The notes beneath the pieces were generated by a model. That model was not told the DNA's origin and did not search any database. It saw nothing but the letters and a program-made list of their open reading frames with translations. Source: Bog-473 sp963766995 (GTDB lineage: Bacteria > Actinomycetota > Acidimicrobiia > Acidimicrobiales > RAAP-2). Taken from it: 64,000 nucleotides of DNA. Location: NCBI GenBank assembly GCA_963766995.1, contig CAVYCE010000003.1, positions 992,001 through 1,056,000 of the forward strand, given 5' to 3'. Shown one piece after another: positions 24,210 to 32,875 of the stretch; the stretch's first letter is position 1; every line of letters begins with the position of its first letter. The translations under genes were made by a program, and so were the position numbers.

Positions 24210-25313
24210 TCAGTCGGCGGGCGCCCCCATGCCGCCATCCATCAACCCGTAGTGGCGATACGGCCCAAAGAACCCATGCTCGAGCAAGCCGAATCCAACC
24301 TGATCCCCATAGGTGAAGCGAGCAACGTGGTCAACGATCCCGTATTGAGCCAGGCCCTTGGTCTCCTCCACATTGAGCACCAGGCCTTGCACGACGAGTT
24401 CGGGGCCGTGGTACATCCCGTGCCGCCAGTCGGAGTCGATGCCGTAACCGGTGCCGACCGATACATAGTTGGCTAAAAGGGGCGTGCACGTGATCTCGAG
24501 ATCGACCGCGGGAAAGCGAATAACCGAGTGGTCGATCACCCTCGTGCCCGGGATGAGGTGGTGTGCATGCTCAGATCGACCGAGGTCTTCAATCGGCCGA
24601 GTCTCGTCGGACCACACCCGCTCGCCCTGAACCAGGGGGCGCTCGCCGTCATCGCGCTCGTGGCAGATGTACATAATGGTGTGGTCGGGGAATTGCATCG
24701 GGAAGTAGTTCCACATGCCACCGAGTACCAGTTCGCCCTGGCGGATGCCGTCGTTCTCGGGTTCTCCCACTGGCCGAACGCCCCACGATCTATCCCGAGT
24801 GCCCCAACAGTTGTCGGGAGTCACGGCCAGGTCGGTCCCACCCACTGAAATGGTTCCGCTCCAGCGGCCGGTTTGGGCCAGGCGCTGCGTATCGAAGACC
24901 ACCTTCCCCTTGCTCCGCATGTACTGCCGAGGCTCGGCCAGCGCGGGAATGTGGCCTTCCCACGTCACGTCCATGGCCACGTCATGCTCGGTGGGCTCCA
25001 CTACTACCCGGAGGCGGCGCAGTGGCTCCAGCACTTCAATTCGAAATGGACCAACCGACAGATCGGCCCGATCCAATAGCGGCTTGGACGCCCGCACAAT
25101 GTGCTGGCTGTCGCCATGCCGTACGTCAATGAATGCATCCATCACCCCGAGGTTGGGGTATTGCCCCACCCCGAAAATGGCGAACCACTCATCCGAGCTC
25201 GGGTGCATATTGAAGTAGTAGCGATCGTAGAAATTTCGATCGCTGGTGGCAGGGTGAGCGATGAACTCAGCGGCCTGATGTACCGGAAAGTCATCCCATG
25301 ACGAGACAGTCAC
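24210..25313 (-). CDS. Uncharacterised conserved protein, predicted beta-rich
   Basis: A 367-residue soluble protein that I do not recognise with certainty. Visible features are FYDRYYFNMHPSSDEWFAIF near the N-terminus, a central GRWSGTISVGG and a conserved TPDNCWGTRDRSWGVRP. That last Trp-rich motif, followed by a second beta-rich half, is reminiscent of carotenoid 1,2-hydratase/AttH-like lipocalin-type proteins, so binding or modification of a hydrophobic molecule is a guess only. No signal peptide or membrane segment. I prefer the GTG at 25313, preceded by AAGGGGA, to the GTG at 25328. Neighbours are fmdB and argS on the same strand. Confidence 0.6.
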   Translation of the reverse strand: MTVSSWDDFPVHQAAEFIAHPATSDRNFYDRYYFNMHPSSDEWFAIFGVGQYPNLGVMDAFIDVRHGDSQHIVRASKPLLDRADLSVGPFRIEVLEPLRRLRVVVEPTEHDVAMDVTWEGHIPALAEPRQYMRSKGKVVFDTQRLAQTGRWSGTISVGGTDLAVTPDNCWGTRDRSWGVRPVGEPENDGIRQGELVLGGMWNYFPMQFPDHTIMYICHERDDGERPLVQGERVWSDETRPIEDLGRSEHAHHLIPGTRVIDHSVIRFPAVDLEITCTPLLANYVSVGTGYGIDSDWRHGMYHGPELVVQGLVLNVEETKGLAQYGIVDHVARFTYGDQVGFGLLEHGFFGPYRHYGLMDGGMGAPAD

Positions 25314-25355
25314 GCAGTTCCCCTTCACACGGTGCTCCTAGGAGCGGGAGGTGAG

Positions 25356-25553
25356 TCACTGGCAGGCGCAGTTGCCGCCGCAGCCTCCCGATGCTGGCTG
25401 CGATGCCAGCCCCGTGGTGGCGAAAACGGGCAGTAGTCGCACGGCGTTGCCATGCCCAAGGGGGCAGGCAGCCGGTTCGTCGGCGTCGGCCATGGGGCGT
25501 CGCTCGTCGAAGGTGGCGTCACAGGTGCGGCAGCGGAACTCGTAGACGGGCAT
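25356..25553 (-). CDS. FmdB-family zinc-ribbon protein
   Basis: A 65-residue protein starting MPVYEFRCRTC, the exact family opening, with Cys8 and Cys11 as the first pair of a zinc ribbon and Cys30 (AACPLGHG, followed by His34) as the second half. The tail GGCGGNCACQ is Cys-rich. FmdB proteins are small putative regulators first found near formamidase/amidase genes; the function here is unknown. GGAGG precedes the ATG at 25553. Confidence 0.85.
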   Translation of the reverse strand: MPVYEFRCRTCDATFDERRPMADADEPAACPLGHGNAVRLLPVFATTGLASQPASGGCGGNCACQ

Positions 25554-25590
25554 CGGCAGGACCTCCGAGGTCAGCCTAGGGCGCGCCTTC

Positions 25591-26973
25591 TCACGGCATG
25601 GCGAAGGCGTAAATGGGCGTGTCGTTGTAGGACTCTGAATCCGCCGGCAGAAATGGACCATTAATGGTGACCGAGAGAGAGCCGTCACGTCCGGGACCCG
25701 AATCGCCGTCAACCGTATCGATGGCTCCATCGGGCCACACCTGGGCGACAATCCCCACATGGACCGATGAGTTGGCATTCTCTGGTCCCGTGCCGTAGAG
25801 AACGGCGTCGCCCGGATCGGGGGTGGCTGTCGGTGGAAGCACTGTCCCGTTGGCCGCCGTCCAGTCGTAAATGCTGCCGGTGAAGGCGTAGGACGGAATG
25901 GCGATGCCGGCCTGCTGCCAGGCCCACGTGGCGAACAGCGCGCACCATTCCTCACACGGGCCGTATGGATTGCAGTAGTACCCCGTGTCGGGATCGGGGG
26001 CGATCTGTGATGCCACCGCCGACACGACGGCTGACGACCCCGGAAAACTGCCCTCAGGAGTCGGCGTGGTGAAGGTGTAGTTCCAGGCCTCGGGGTCGAG
26101 CAGCCAGTACCCCGTGCCCTGGTTGTTGCCAATAATGGCCGAGATCGGCGTGGCGGTGGGATTAAGAGAGAGCTTGCCGTAGTTGATGGCGTCTCCTTCG
26201 GCGAAGACCACTCCGTTGGCCGTGGACATGGTGTATCCGGCGCCGTCGGGCGACGTGAAGATGCCCACCACGGGATCGGGCAGGTTGTCGTTGGCCAACG
26301 ACCCGTAGAAGTGCGCATCGCCGTAGGCGAAGATCCCACCGTCGGCCGCCACCAGCCAATAGCCGCCGCCGTCGGGGGTGGCCGCCATACCGACAATGGG
26401 GGCGTTGAGAGTGAGAGCACCGGTCGATCCGAAGAACACGGCATCGCCGAAAGCGAAAATGCCGCCGTCGGCCGCCACCAACCAGTAGCCCTTGCCGTCT
26501 GGAGTAGACGCCATCCCGACGATGGGTTGGTTCAGCCTGGTACCGCCCATGCTCCCGAAGAAGCCGGCATCACCCAACGCGAACACCCCCCCGTCGATGG
26601 CACCGAGCCAGTAGCCCTTGCCGTCTGGCGTGGCCGCCATCGCCACGATGGGGCCCTGCAACGGCAGGTCCCCAAGCGAGCCCTCGTAGGGGGCGTCACC
26701 TTCGGCAAACACGCCACCGTCGGCGCTGGCCAGCCAATATCCGGCCCCGTCGGGCGTGGCCACTCCGGTGAAGATGGGGGCATTGACTGGCTGAGGAACA
26801 TCGGGGGTGATCTGCGCCGCGTCACCGAAGCTGATCATCCCTCCACTCGGATAGGCGTGCGGTGACTCCGTCGCCGCTCCGGCCCTCGGCGTCAACGCCG
26901 AAATGAACGGGGTGAGAGAAAAGACGCTCAAACCGACACCCGTCATGGTGACGAGGCTCCGGTGCAATCGCAT
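25591..26973 (-). CDS. Secreted propeller-repeat protein with C-terminal CHAP amidase domain
   Basis: A 460-residue exported protein. Residues 1-35 are a Sec signal peptide (MRLHRSLVTMTGVGLSVFSL, ending near PRAGAATE). Residues about 60-300 contain five to six copies of a 45- to 48-residue repeat of the form PIVGMAATPDGKGYWLVAAD-GGIFAFGDA-FFGS, probably blades of a beta-propeller; this repeat is expanded in Acidimicrobiia. The C-terminal 140 residues are a CHAP/NlpC-like domain with the catalytic Cys in EEWCALFATWAWQQAG and His in SSVHVGIVAQVW. Inference: a cell-wall hydrolase whose propeller binds a wall polymer or protein. The start at 26973 lacks an obvious ribosome-binding site. Divergent from acnA. 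Confidence 0.85.
   Translation of the reverse strand: MRLHRSLVTMTGVGLSVFSLTPFISALTPRAGAATESPHAYPSGGMISFGDAAQITPDVPQPVNAPIFTGVATPDGAGYWLASADGGVFAEGDAPYEGSLGDLPLQGPIVAMAATPDGKGYWLGAIDGGVFALGDAGFFGSMGGTRLNQPIVGMASTPDGKGYWLVAADGGIFAFGDAVFFGSTGALTLNAPIVGMAATPDGGGYWLVAADGGIFAYGDAHFYGSLANDNLPDPVVGIFTSPDGAGYTMSTANGVVFAEGDAINYGKLSLNPTATPISAIIGNNQGTGYWLLDPEAWNYTFTTPTPEGSFPGSSAVVSAVASQIAPDPDTGYYCNPYGPCEEWCALFATWAWQQAGIAIPSYAFTGSIYDWTAANGTVLPPTATPDPGDAVLYGTGPENANSSVHVGIVAQVWPDGAIDTVDGDSGPGRDGSLSVTINGPFLPADSESYNDTPIYAFAMP
26300..26760 (-). repeat. Tandem propeller repeats inside the CHAP protein gene
   Basis: The DNA repeats with a period of about 135-150 bases; most copies carry ATGGCGGCCACCCC-like stretches encoding MAATPDG and GGCTACTGGCT-like stretches encoding GYWL. 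These are coding repeats, not a CRISPR array. Confidence 0.8.
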
Positions 26974-27081
26974 GGGCTCGATTCTGCCCAACCGCATTGG
27001 ATCAAACACCCACTTCGGGGCTGTTTTTGCTGCGAATTTTCTGAATGGCCGCTGAGAGCATGTCCACGGCAGAATGGGAGC

Positions 27082-29793
27082 ATGGCACCAGGACCAATTT
27101 CCCCTCCGCATCCCGACACATTCGGGGCGCAATCTGTGCTCAACGTCGGCGAGCGCGACTACGAGATATTCGACATTCAGGCGGCCGCACTGACGGCGGA
27201 CCACAACATTGCCCGACTGCCGTATTCCATCAAGGTGCTGCTGGAGAACCTGTTACGTCACGAAGACACGCCACATGTGTCAGCCGATGACATCGCAGCG
27301 GTGGCGGCATGGGGCGCCAATCCCGAAGGGCACGGCCAGGGAGCCGGCGACGCGGCCCATGAGATCGCGCTGACGCCCGAACGGGTGCTGATGCAGGACC
27401 TCACCGGCGTCCCGGGGGTGGTCGATCTGGCCGCCATGCGCGACGCACTGGCTCGCCTTGGTGGCAACGCGTCGCAGGTCAATCCCTTGGTGCCAGTGGA
27501 ACTGGTCATCGATCACTCGGTGATCATTGAGCGCTCGGGCACCGCCGCCTCGTACGACGAGAACGTCACCATTGAGTACGAGCGCAACCTCGAACGCTAC
27601 AAATTGTTGCGCTGGGCTCAAGGGGCATTCGACGGCTTCCGGGCCGTACCGCCGGGCATGGGGATCTGCCATCAGGTGAACTTGGAATACCTGTCCCGAC
27701 TGGTTTTCGCCACACCGGACGGTCGCGCCTTCTGTGACAGCCTCGTCGGCACCGACTCGCACACGACCATGGTCAATGGATTGGGAGTGCTGGGATGGGG
27801 CGTCGGCGGCATTGAGGCCGAAGCGGCCATGCTGGGACAACCGTTGTCCATGCTGCTGCCCCCTGTGGTCGGGCTTCGCATTTCGGGCGAGTTGCGGCCG
27901 GGCACCACAGCCACCGACGTGGTGCTCACAGTGACCGAGTTGCTGCGCAACCACGGCGTGGTCGGCGCCTTCGTTGAGTGTTACGGGCCCGGCGTCGCCG
28001 CCTTACCCCTTGAGACCCGCGCCACCATTGGCAACATGACGCCTGAGTACGGCGCCACCTGCACCATGTTCCCCATCGACCAGGTGACCATCGACTACAT
28101 GCGCTTCACGGGACGAGACGAGGAGCACCTCGCCCTGGTCGAGGCCTATGCCAAGCGACAGGGCCTCTGGCACACGGCCGATGGCGTGGAGCCCGTATTT
28201 TCCGAGTACGCCACCCTTGACTTGGGCGATGTCGTCCCGTCTCTGGCCGGTCCGTCCCGCCCGCAAGACCGTGTCTCGCTCACGACGTCTCGGGACTCGT
28301 TCCGCGTGGCTCTGGACCGCACTCCCAAGGAGTCCGGGTCGGCCCCATCGGCGTCCCCTCACCACCTGATCACGGACGGGGACGTGGTGGTGGCTGCCAT
28401 CACCAGCTGCACCAACACCTCCAATCCGCAGGTCATGGTGGCTGCGGGCCTGCTGGCTCAGCGCGCCGTAGCCAAGGGGCTGCGGACCAAGCCCTGGGTC
28501 AAGACCTCGCTGGCCCCAGGCTCACGAGTGGTCATGGACTACTTGGAGCGGGCCAAGCTGGTGGAGCCGCTCGACGCCCTGGGCTTCTACCTGGTCGGCT
28601 ACGGCTGCACGACGTGCATCGGCAACAGCGGCCCACTGCTCGACGGCATAAGCGACCTGGTCAAGAGCGACGATCTCTCCGTTGTCTCGGTGCTGTCGGG
28701 CAATCGCAACTTCGAAGGTCGCATCCACCCCGACATTCGAATGAACTACCTGGCCTCACCGCCGCTGGTGGTGGCGTACGCGTTGGCCGGCACTATGGAC
28801 ATCGACCTGACCACCGAGCCATTGGGTGAAGACGCCAACGGCACACCTGTGTTCCTGGCCGACATCTGGCCCAGCGCCGAAGACGTGAGTCAGACGATCA
28901 TGAGGTCCATCACCTCGCAAATGTTCCGCACCCGCTACGACTCCGTGTTCGCTGGTGACGATTACTGGCAGCACGTGCCCGTGGCCGAGGGCGAGACGTT
29001 TTCCTGGCAGAGCGACTCCACCTACATTCAGAATCCCCCTTATTTCGACGGCATGACGATGACCCCGAGCCCGCTCATTGACATCACGGATGCGCGGGCT
29101 CTGGTCATGGTGGGCGACAGCGTGACCACCGACCACATCTCCCCGGCCGGTTCTATCGGGCTGAACACGCCGGCGGGGAAGTACCTGATTGAGCATGGGG
29201 TGGCCCACGGCGACTTCAACTCCTACGGCACACGGCGAGGCAACCACGAGGTGATGATGCGCGGGACCTTCGCCAACGTGCGCCTGCGCAATCGACTGGC
29301 GCCGGGAACTGAGGGCGGGTTCACCACGCACTTCCCCGACGGCACCGAGACGTCCATTTTCGAGGCGTCCATGCAGTACCAGGCTGACGGCGTGCCCCTC
29401 ATCGGCCTGGCTGGCCTGGAATACGGCACCGGGTCCAGCCGCGACTGGGCCGCCAAGGGCACATCACTGCTCGGCATTAAGGCCGTGATTGCCCAGAGCT
29501 TCGAGCGGATCCACCGCTCCAACCTGATCGGTATGGGCGTCATCCCGCTACAGTTTTATAAGGGTGACTCCGCCGAGGGTCTCGGTCTGCACGGCTCTGA
29601 GCGCTTCACCATCACTGGCATTGATGCCTTTAACCGAGGCGAGCTGCCCAAGGAATTGAGCGTGGTTGCGACGGCGGATGACGATTCCACCACCGAGTTC
29701 CGCGTCATCGTGCGCATCGACACACCGATGGAGGCCGAGTACTACCGCCACGGCGGCATCCTTCACTACGTCCTGCGCCAGATGGCGGGCTAG
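27082..29793 (+). CDS. acnA: Aconitate hydratase A
   Basis: A 903-residue [4Fe-4S] enzyme that interconverts citrate and isocitrate in the citric-acid cycle. Cluster ligands are the Cys in ITSCTNTSNPQ and the two in GYGCTTCIGNSGP; substrate-binding motifs VGTDSHTTMVNGLGVLGWGVGGIEAE and the C-terminal swivel-domain motif EYGTGSSRDWAAKG are intact. Length and order match the AcnA/IRP1 type. The ATG at 27082 with GGGAG in front gives the proper N-terminus (DTFGAQSVLNVGERDYEIF). The gene is divergent from the CHAP gene, and its stop shares a CTAG tetranucleotide with the stop of the convergent yjbR-like gene. Confidence 0.95.
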   Translation: MAPGPISPPHPDTFGAQSVLNVGERDYEIFDIQAAALTADHNIARLPYSIKVLLENLLRHEDTPHVSADDIAAVAAWGANPEGHGQGAGDAAHEIALTPERVLMQDLTGVPGVVDLAAMRDALARLGGNASQVNPLVPVELVIDHSVIIERSGTAASYDENVTIEYERNLERYKLLRWAQGAFDGFRAVPPGMGICHQVNLEYLSRLVFATPDGRAFCDSLVGTDSHTTMVNGLGVLGWGVGGIEAEAAMLGQPLSMLLPPVVGLRISGELRPGTTATDVVLTVTELLRNHGVVGAFVECYGPGVAALPLETRATIGNMTPEYGATCTMFPIDQVTIDYMRFTGRDEEHLALVEAYAKRQGLWHTADGVEPVFSEYATLDLGDVVPSLAGPSRPQDRVSLTTSRDSFRVALDRTPKESGSAPSASPHHLITDGDVVVAAITSCTNTSNPQVMVAAGLLAQRAVAKGLRTKPWVKTSLAPGSRVVMDYLERAKLVEPLDALGFYLVGYGCTTCIGNSGPLLDGISDLVKSDDLSVVSVLSGNRNFEGRIHPDIRMNYLASPPLVVAYALAGTMDIDLTTEPLGEDANGTPVFLADIWPSAEDVSQTIMRSITSQMFRTRYDSVFAGDDYWQHVPVAEGETFSWQSDSTYIQNPPYFDGMTMTPSPLIDITDARALVMVGDSVTTDHISPAGSIGLNTPAGKYLIEHGVAHGDFNSYGTRRGNHEVMMRGTFANVRLRNRLAPGTEGGFTTHFPDGTETSIFEASMQYQADGVPLIGLAGLEYGTGSSRDWAAKGTSLLGIKAVIAQSFERIHRSNLIGMGVIPLQFYKGDSAEGLGLHGSERFTITGIDAFNRGELPKELSVVATADDDSTTEFRVIVRIDTPMEAEYYRHGGILHYVLRQMAG

Positions 29794-30119
29794 GAGCGCA
29801 ACGGTCGTGCCGGTGCCTTCCGGCGCCAAGCCAAGGCCAACAGTTCGGTCATGAGCGAGACATCGGCCGTGGCCAGCTCCACTCGGCAGCCGCTGAGCTT
29901 CTTGCCCCACCACAGCTCCCCCACCGCAGCAGGGAACTCAGCGCAGTAGGCCGCCACCTCGTCGCCGTCCAGGAACACATGGACACGGTCACCTTCAGGG
30001 GGCACCGTGGCGAAGATCTTGTTGTGCACCCGGAACGAGACCATGTCGAAGTGGGGCGATTCAGTGGCCTCGGGCAGCGAGAGGGCCAAGCGACGGACGG
30101 TCGACAGCCGAATACCCAT
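29790..30119 (-). CDS. MmcQ/YjbR family protein
   Basis: A 109-residue protein of the MmcQ/YjbR DNA-binding-like family. It opens with the typical helix LSTVRRLALSLPEATESPHFD followed by SFRVHNKIFATV and ends WWGKKLSGCRVEL..LMTELLALAWRRKAP. The fold has double-wing similarity to DNA-binding proteins but no function is established. It starts 2 bases after the lmbE-like stop, making it the last gene of the deaD operon, and overlaps the acnA stop by 4 bases. Confidence 0.8.
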   Translation of the reverse strand: MGIRLSTVRRLALSLPEATESPHFDMVSFRVHNKIFATVPPEGDRVHVFLDGDEVAAYCAEFPAAVGELWWGKKLSGCRVELATADVSLMTELLALAWRRKAPARPLRS

Positions 30120-30121
30120 GA

Positions 30122-30868
30122 CTAGGGGATGCGCGTAATCCTGAACAGCTCGGCGGCAGATCCTTCAGGGAGACCAGCTTGCTCGGCCGAAGCGCGGGCT
30201 CCGTTCGTGACTCGCTCGGTCACCCCGGCTGCGTCGCTGATCTGACTTTCATGGCGCAGGAGGGCCGCCACTTTGAGCTCAATGGTCGATGTGGTGTCCA
30301 CTGCCACGTTTGGGTCCATCCCGCTCATAATCCACAACTCACTCACGGACCAAGGCTCCAGACCCTCATCGTTCAGGAGTTCGGGATGGGCGAAGGGATT
30401 GCGGGCGTCGGGGTAGACCGCGCACACAGCTGCCTCACCGGCGGCCAGGTGATCAGGGTGACTGGCGAAGATGAAATCCCACCGCCGTTCCGGCGATTGC
30501 GTCAGCACCCGCTCGGGCTGCACCTGCCGGATTACTCGGCTGATATCCCGGCGCAGGTCAAAGGATGCCTCGACCCGGCCGTCGGGGTGGCCAAGGAACC
30601 GAACGTCGGTGACGCCGACCTCAGAGGCGGCCGCCCGCTGCTCTCGCTGGCGCAACGCAGCCATGTCCTGACGGGAAATGGTTCGATCGGATCCGCCGGC
30701 ATCGCCATTGGTCACGATGCAATAGGTGACCTCAAGGCCGGCCTTGGTGAAGGCGGCCACCGTGCCGGCTGCGCCAAAGTCGACATCATCAGGATGTGCG
30801 GTGACCACGAGCACTCGCCGCACCCCGTCGTCGGGCGACCAGGTTGCGATCGCTGGCGTGTCGCTCAG
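30122..30868 (-). CDS. LmbE/PIG-L family zinc deacetylase
   Basis: About 248 residues. The zinc-binding motif is TAHPDDVDFGAAG near the N-terminus, with the third ligand in ASHPDHLAAG; the family includes MshB and Mca of mycothiol metabolism and other GlcNAc-type amidases. Similarity of the opening GVRRVLVVTAHPDDVDFG to actinobacterial Mca-like hydrolases suggests an amidase on a mycothiol-related or sugar substrate, not provable here. The best start is a CTG at 30868 (giving MSDTPAIATWSP): GAGGAGGG stands 6 bases in front and the codon overlaps the deaD stop as CTGA. An in-frame GTG at 30898 has no ribosome-binding site. Confidence 0.8.
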   Translation of the reverse strand: MSDTPAIATWSPDDGVRRVLVVTAHPDDVDFGAAGTVAAFTKAGLEVTYCIVTNGDAGGSDRTISRQDMAALRQREQRAAASEVGVTDVRFLGHPDGRVEASFDLRRDISRVIRQVQPERVLTQSPERRWDFIFASHPDHLAAGEAAVCAVYPDARNPFAHPELLNDEGLEPWSVSELWIMSGMDPNVAVDTTSTIELKVAALLRHESQISDAAGVTERVTNGARASAEQAGLPEGSAAELFRITRIP

Positions 30869-32145
30869 AGCACACCCTCCTCGGGAGAGGGAGTCCACTC
30901 GGCCAGATTGGCCAGGCGCGGGTCATTGGAGAACATCTCGACAATGGGAATGCGAAGTCCGAGTCGGCGCTGAATCACTTCGTTCTCGACCACCTGGTTC
31001 CACAGCGAGAGGCTGACGACCACGCCGGCTCGGCCGGCTCGGGCCGTACGGCCGGAGCGGTGCAGATAGGCCTTGTGGTCTTCTGGCGGGTCGTAGTGGA
31101 TGACTCCATCGACGCCGTCAATATGGAGGCCACGTGCTGCCACATCGGTGGCGACCAGCACTGAGAGCTTGCCGTTCGAAAAATCAGCGAGAGCTCGTTC
31201 ACGGTTGGCCTGACGGAGATCACCGTGAATGGCGGCCGCCGGAATACCTTCCTTCTCCAGGTTCTCCACCAGGCGATCGGCGCCCCGCTTGGTGCGCACG
31301 AAAAACAGCGTCTTCTCCTGGGCTCGGCAGATGGCCGCAGCCACCTTGACCTTGTCCATCTGGTGCACCTGAATGAAGCGGTGCTCCATAAGCGTCACCG
31401 TCTGGGTATTCGAGGCCACTTCGTGGAACACCGGATCGGTGAGGTAGCGCTGCACCAGCCGATCGACGGCGCCGTCGAGAGTGGCCGAGAACAGCAGGGT
31501 CTGGTGCGGCGTCTCCAGACGGCGCAGTACCCATTCCACCTGCGGCATGAAACCCATGTCGGCCATGCGGTCTGCTTCGTCGAGGACCAGCGTCTCCAGC
31601 TTCGATACTGAAATCTCGCCCCGATCGCCCAGGTCGATCAATCGTCCCGGCGTGGCAATGATGATGTCGACGCCCTTCTGTAGCTTCGACACCTGACGGT
31701 CGATGTCGGCGCCTCCGTAGACGGCCACTGCACGCAGTCCCAGTTTCGTGGCCAAGGGCGCAATGACGTCGTGCACCTGCACGGCCAGTTCGCGGGTCGG
31801 CAGTAGCACCAGGGCCAGCGGGTGGGCCGGCCGCGCCGCGGTGGGCTGTGACCCCTGGGCGTCGCGGGTGGCTTTGGTGCGCTGTAGCAGCGGCACACCG
31901 AAGGCCAGGGTTTTGCCCGAGCCAGTCTTGGCCTTCCCGCAGACGTCTCGCCCGGCCAGCGCATCGGCCACGGTGAGGGCCTGAATCGGAAAAGCGCTGA
32001 CGATCCCTTGATCGGCCAGCGCTTTGGTCAGTTCTTCAGAGACACCGAGCGATTCGAAAGTTCGAGCCGTTTCATAAGTGTCATCGGAGGTGGCGGCATC
32101 GTCGGATGTTCCGGGATGCGCGCCGGTAAGTGCTTCTACGGTCAT
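30865..32145 (-). CDS. DEAD-box ATP-dependent RNA helicase
   Basis: A 426-residue core helicase. Motifs in order: Q motif FPIQALTV, Walker A AKTGSGKT, PTRELA, TPGRLID, DEAD (VLDEADRMADMGF), SAT, then HGDLRQANRERAL, VLVATDVAARGLHI and HRSGRTARAG. It unwinds RNA duplexes in ribosome assembly, mRNA decay or cold adaptation. There is an acidic, Thr-rich 40-residue N-terminal extension and almost no C-terminal tail, so it is a minimal RhlE-like helicase. The ATG at 32145 follows AGAGAGAG. It leads an operon with the lmbE-like and yjbR-like genes. Confidence 0.93.
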   Translation of the reverse strand: MTVEALTGAHPGTSDDAATSDDTYETARTFESLGVSEELTKALADQGIVSAFPIQALTVADALAGRDVCGKAKTGSGKTLAFGVPLLQRTKATRDAQGSQPTAARPAHPLALVLLPTRELAVQVHDVIAPLATKLGLRAVAVYGGADIDRQVSKLQKGVDIIIATPGRLIDLGDRGEISVSKLETLVLDEADRMADMGFMPQVEWVLRRLETPHQTLLFSATLDGAVDRLVQRYLTDPVFHEVASNTQTVTLMEHRFIQVHQMDKVKVAAAICRAQEKTLFFVRTKRGADRLVENLEKEGIPAAAIHGDLRQANRERALADFSNGKLSVLVATDVAARGLHIDGVDGVIHYDPPEDHKAYLHRSGRTARAGRAGVVVSLSLWNQVVENEVIQRRLGLRIPIVEMFSNDPRLANLAEWTPSPEEGVL

Positions 32146-32240
32146 GTTCGCTCTCTCTGTTGAGCGGCGGGACCCTGCGCCAACCAGAAGAGGAAGAAAC
32201 GGCCCCAACTCACCGACCCCATGCCAGTGGTTGCACCTCT

Positions 32241-32246
32241 ATTGTA
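32241..32246 (-). promoter_or_regulatory. Possible -10 box for the deaD operon
   Basis: On the minus strand the sequence TGGTACAAT offers an extended -10 element (TACAAT) about 95 bases before the deaD start. A clear -35 box at standard spacing is not visible. Confidence 0.3.
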
Positions 32247-32323
32247 CCAGCGAAGCAGTCCGGATCGGCGCAATACACCTGGTGAGAGCGCCGTTCGTCC
32301 CGATCAAAGGAGGAGAACGTCCT

Positions 32324-32791
32324 ATGGCCAAACTCGAGGCCGGTGCCACTGCCCCCGCTTTCACCCTGCCTGACCAGGACGGCAAGCCGGTCAAGCTCTC
32401 CGATTTCAAGGGTCAGAGGGTCATCGTCTACTTCTACCCGAACGACGACACGCCGGGCTGTACCAAGGAAGCCTGCCAGTTCAACGACAACCTCAAGACC
32501 TTTGAGAAGGCAGGCGTGACCGTGCTCGGTATCTCGCCGAACAAGGCCGAGAGCCACGTGAAGTTCCGCACCAAGTACAAGTTGAAGTTCACCCTTCTGA
32601 CCGATGCGGACAAGAAGGTGATGGAGAAATACGACGCCTGGGGCGAGAAGACCATGTACGGGAAGAAGACAGTGGGCACCATCCGTTCCACCTTCCTGGT
32701 TGGGGCCAACGGCAAGGTGGAGCGAGCTTGGTACCACGTGAAGGCCGACGGGCACGCGGCCAAGGTGCTCGAGTTCGTCAACGGCGACTAA
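32324..32791 (+). CDS. bcp: Thiol peroxidase, bacterioferritin-comigratory-protein type
   Basis: A 155-residue peroxiredoxin reducing hydrogen peroxide and organic hydroperoxides with thioredoxin as likely donor. The peroxidatic Cys46 lies in DDTPGCTKEAC and the resolving Cys51 five residues later, the pattern of the alpha-type atypical 2-Cys BCP/PrxQ enzymes. The C-terminal part KTVGTIRSTFLVGANGKVERAWYHVK is complete. AAAGGAGGA provides a strong ribosome-binding site 9 bases before the ATG at 32324. Divergent from deaD with 178 bases between. Confidence 0.95.
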   Translation: MAKLEAGATAPAFTLPDQDGKPVKLSDFKGQRVIVYFYPNDDTPGCTKEACQFNDNLKTFEKAGVTVLGISPNKAESHVKFRTKYKLKFTLLTDADKKVMEKYDAWGEKTMYGKKTVGTIRSTFLVGANGKVERAWYHVKADGHAAKVLEFVNGD

Positions 32792-32798
32792 TTCGCCA

Positions 32799-32838
32799 TG
32801 TCAGGTCATCCCTGACACGAGTCAGTTCCTTCCTGACA
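32799..32838. terminator. Hairpins between convergent bcp and fpg-like genes
   Basis: TGTCAGG (32799-32805) pairs perfectly with CCTGACA (32811-32817); a second CCTGACA at 32832-32838 can pair with a nearby GTCAG. The two genes converge here, so a bidirectional terminator is likely even without T-runs. Confidence 0.5.
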
Positions 32839-32875
32839 TCGGGGACGCACCGAAGTGAGCGCGGCGATCTTGCGC

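Noticed and set aside
26300..26760. Tandem repeats that might be a CRISPR or minisatellite
   Set aside because: The period of about 135-150 bases keeps codon phase and encodes propeller repeats of the CHAP protein.
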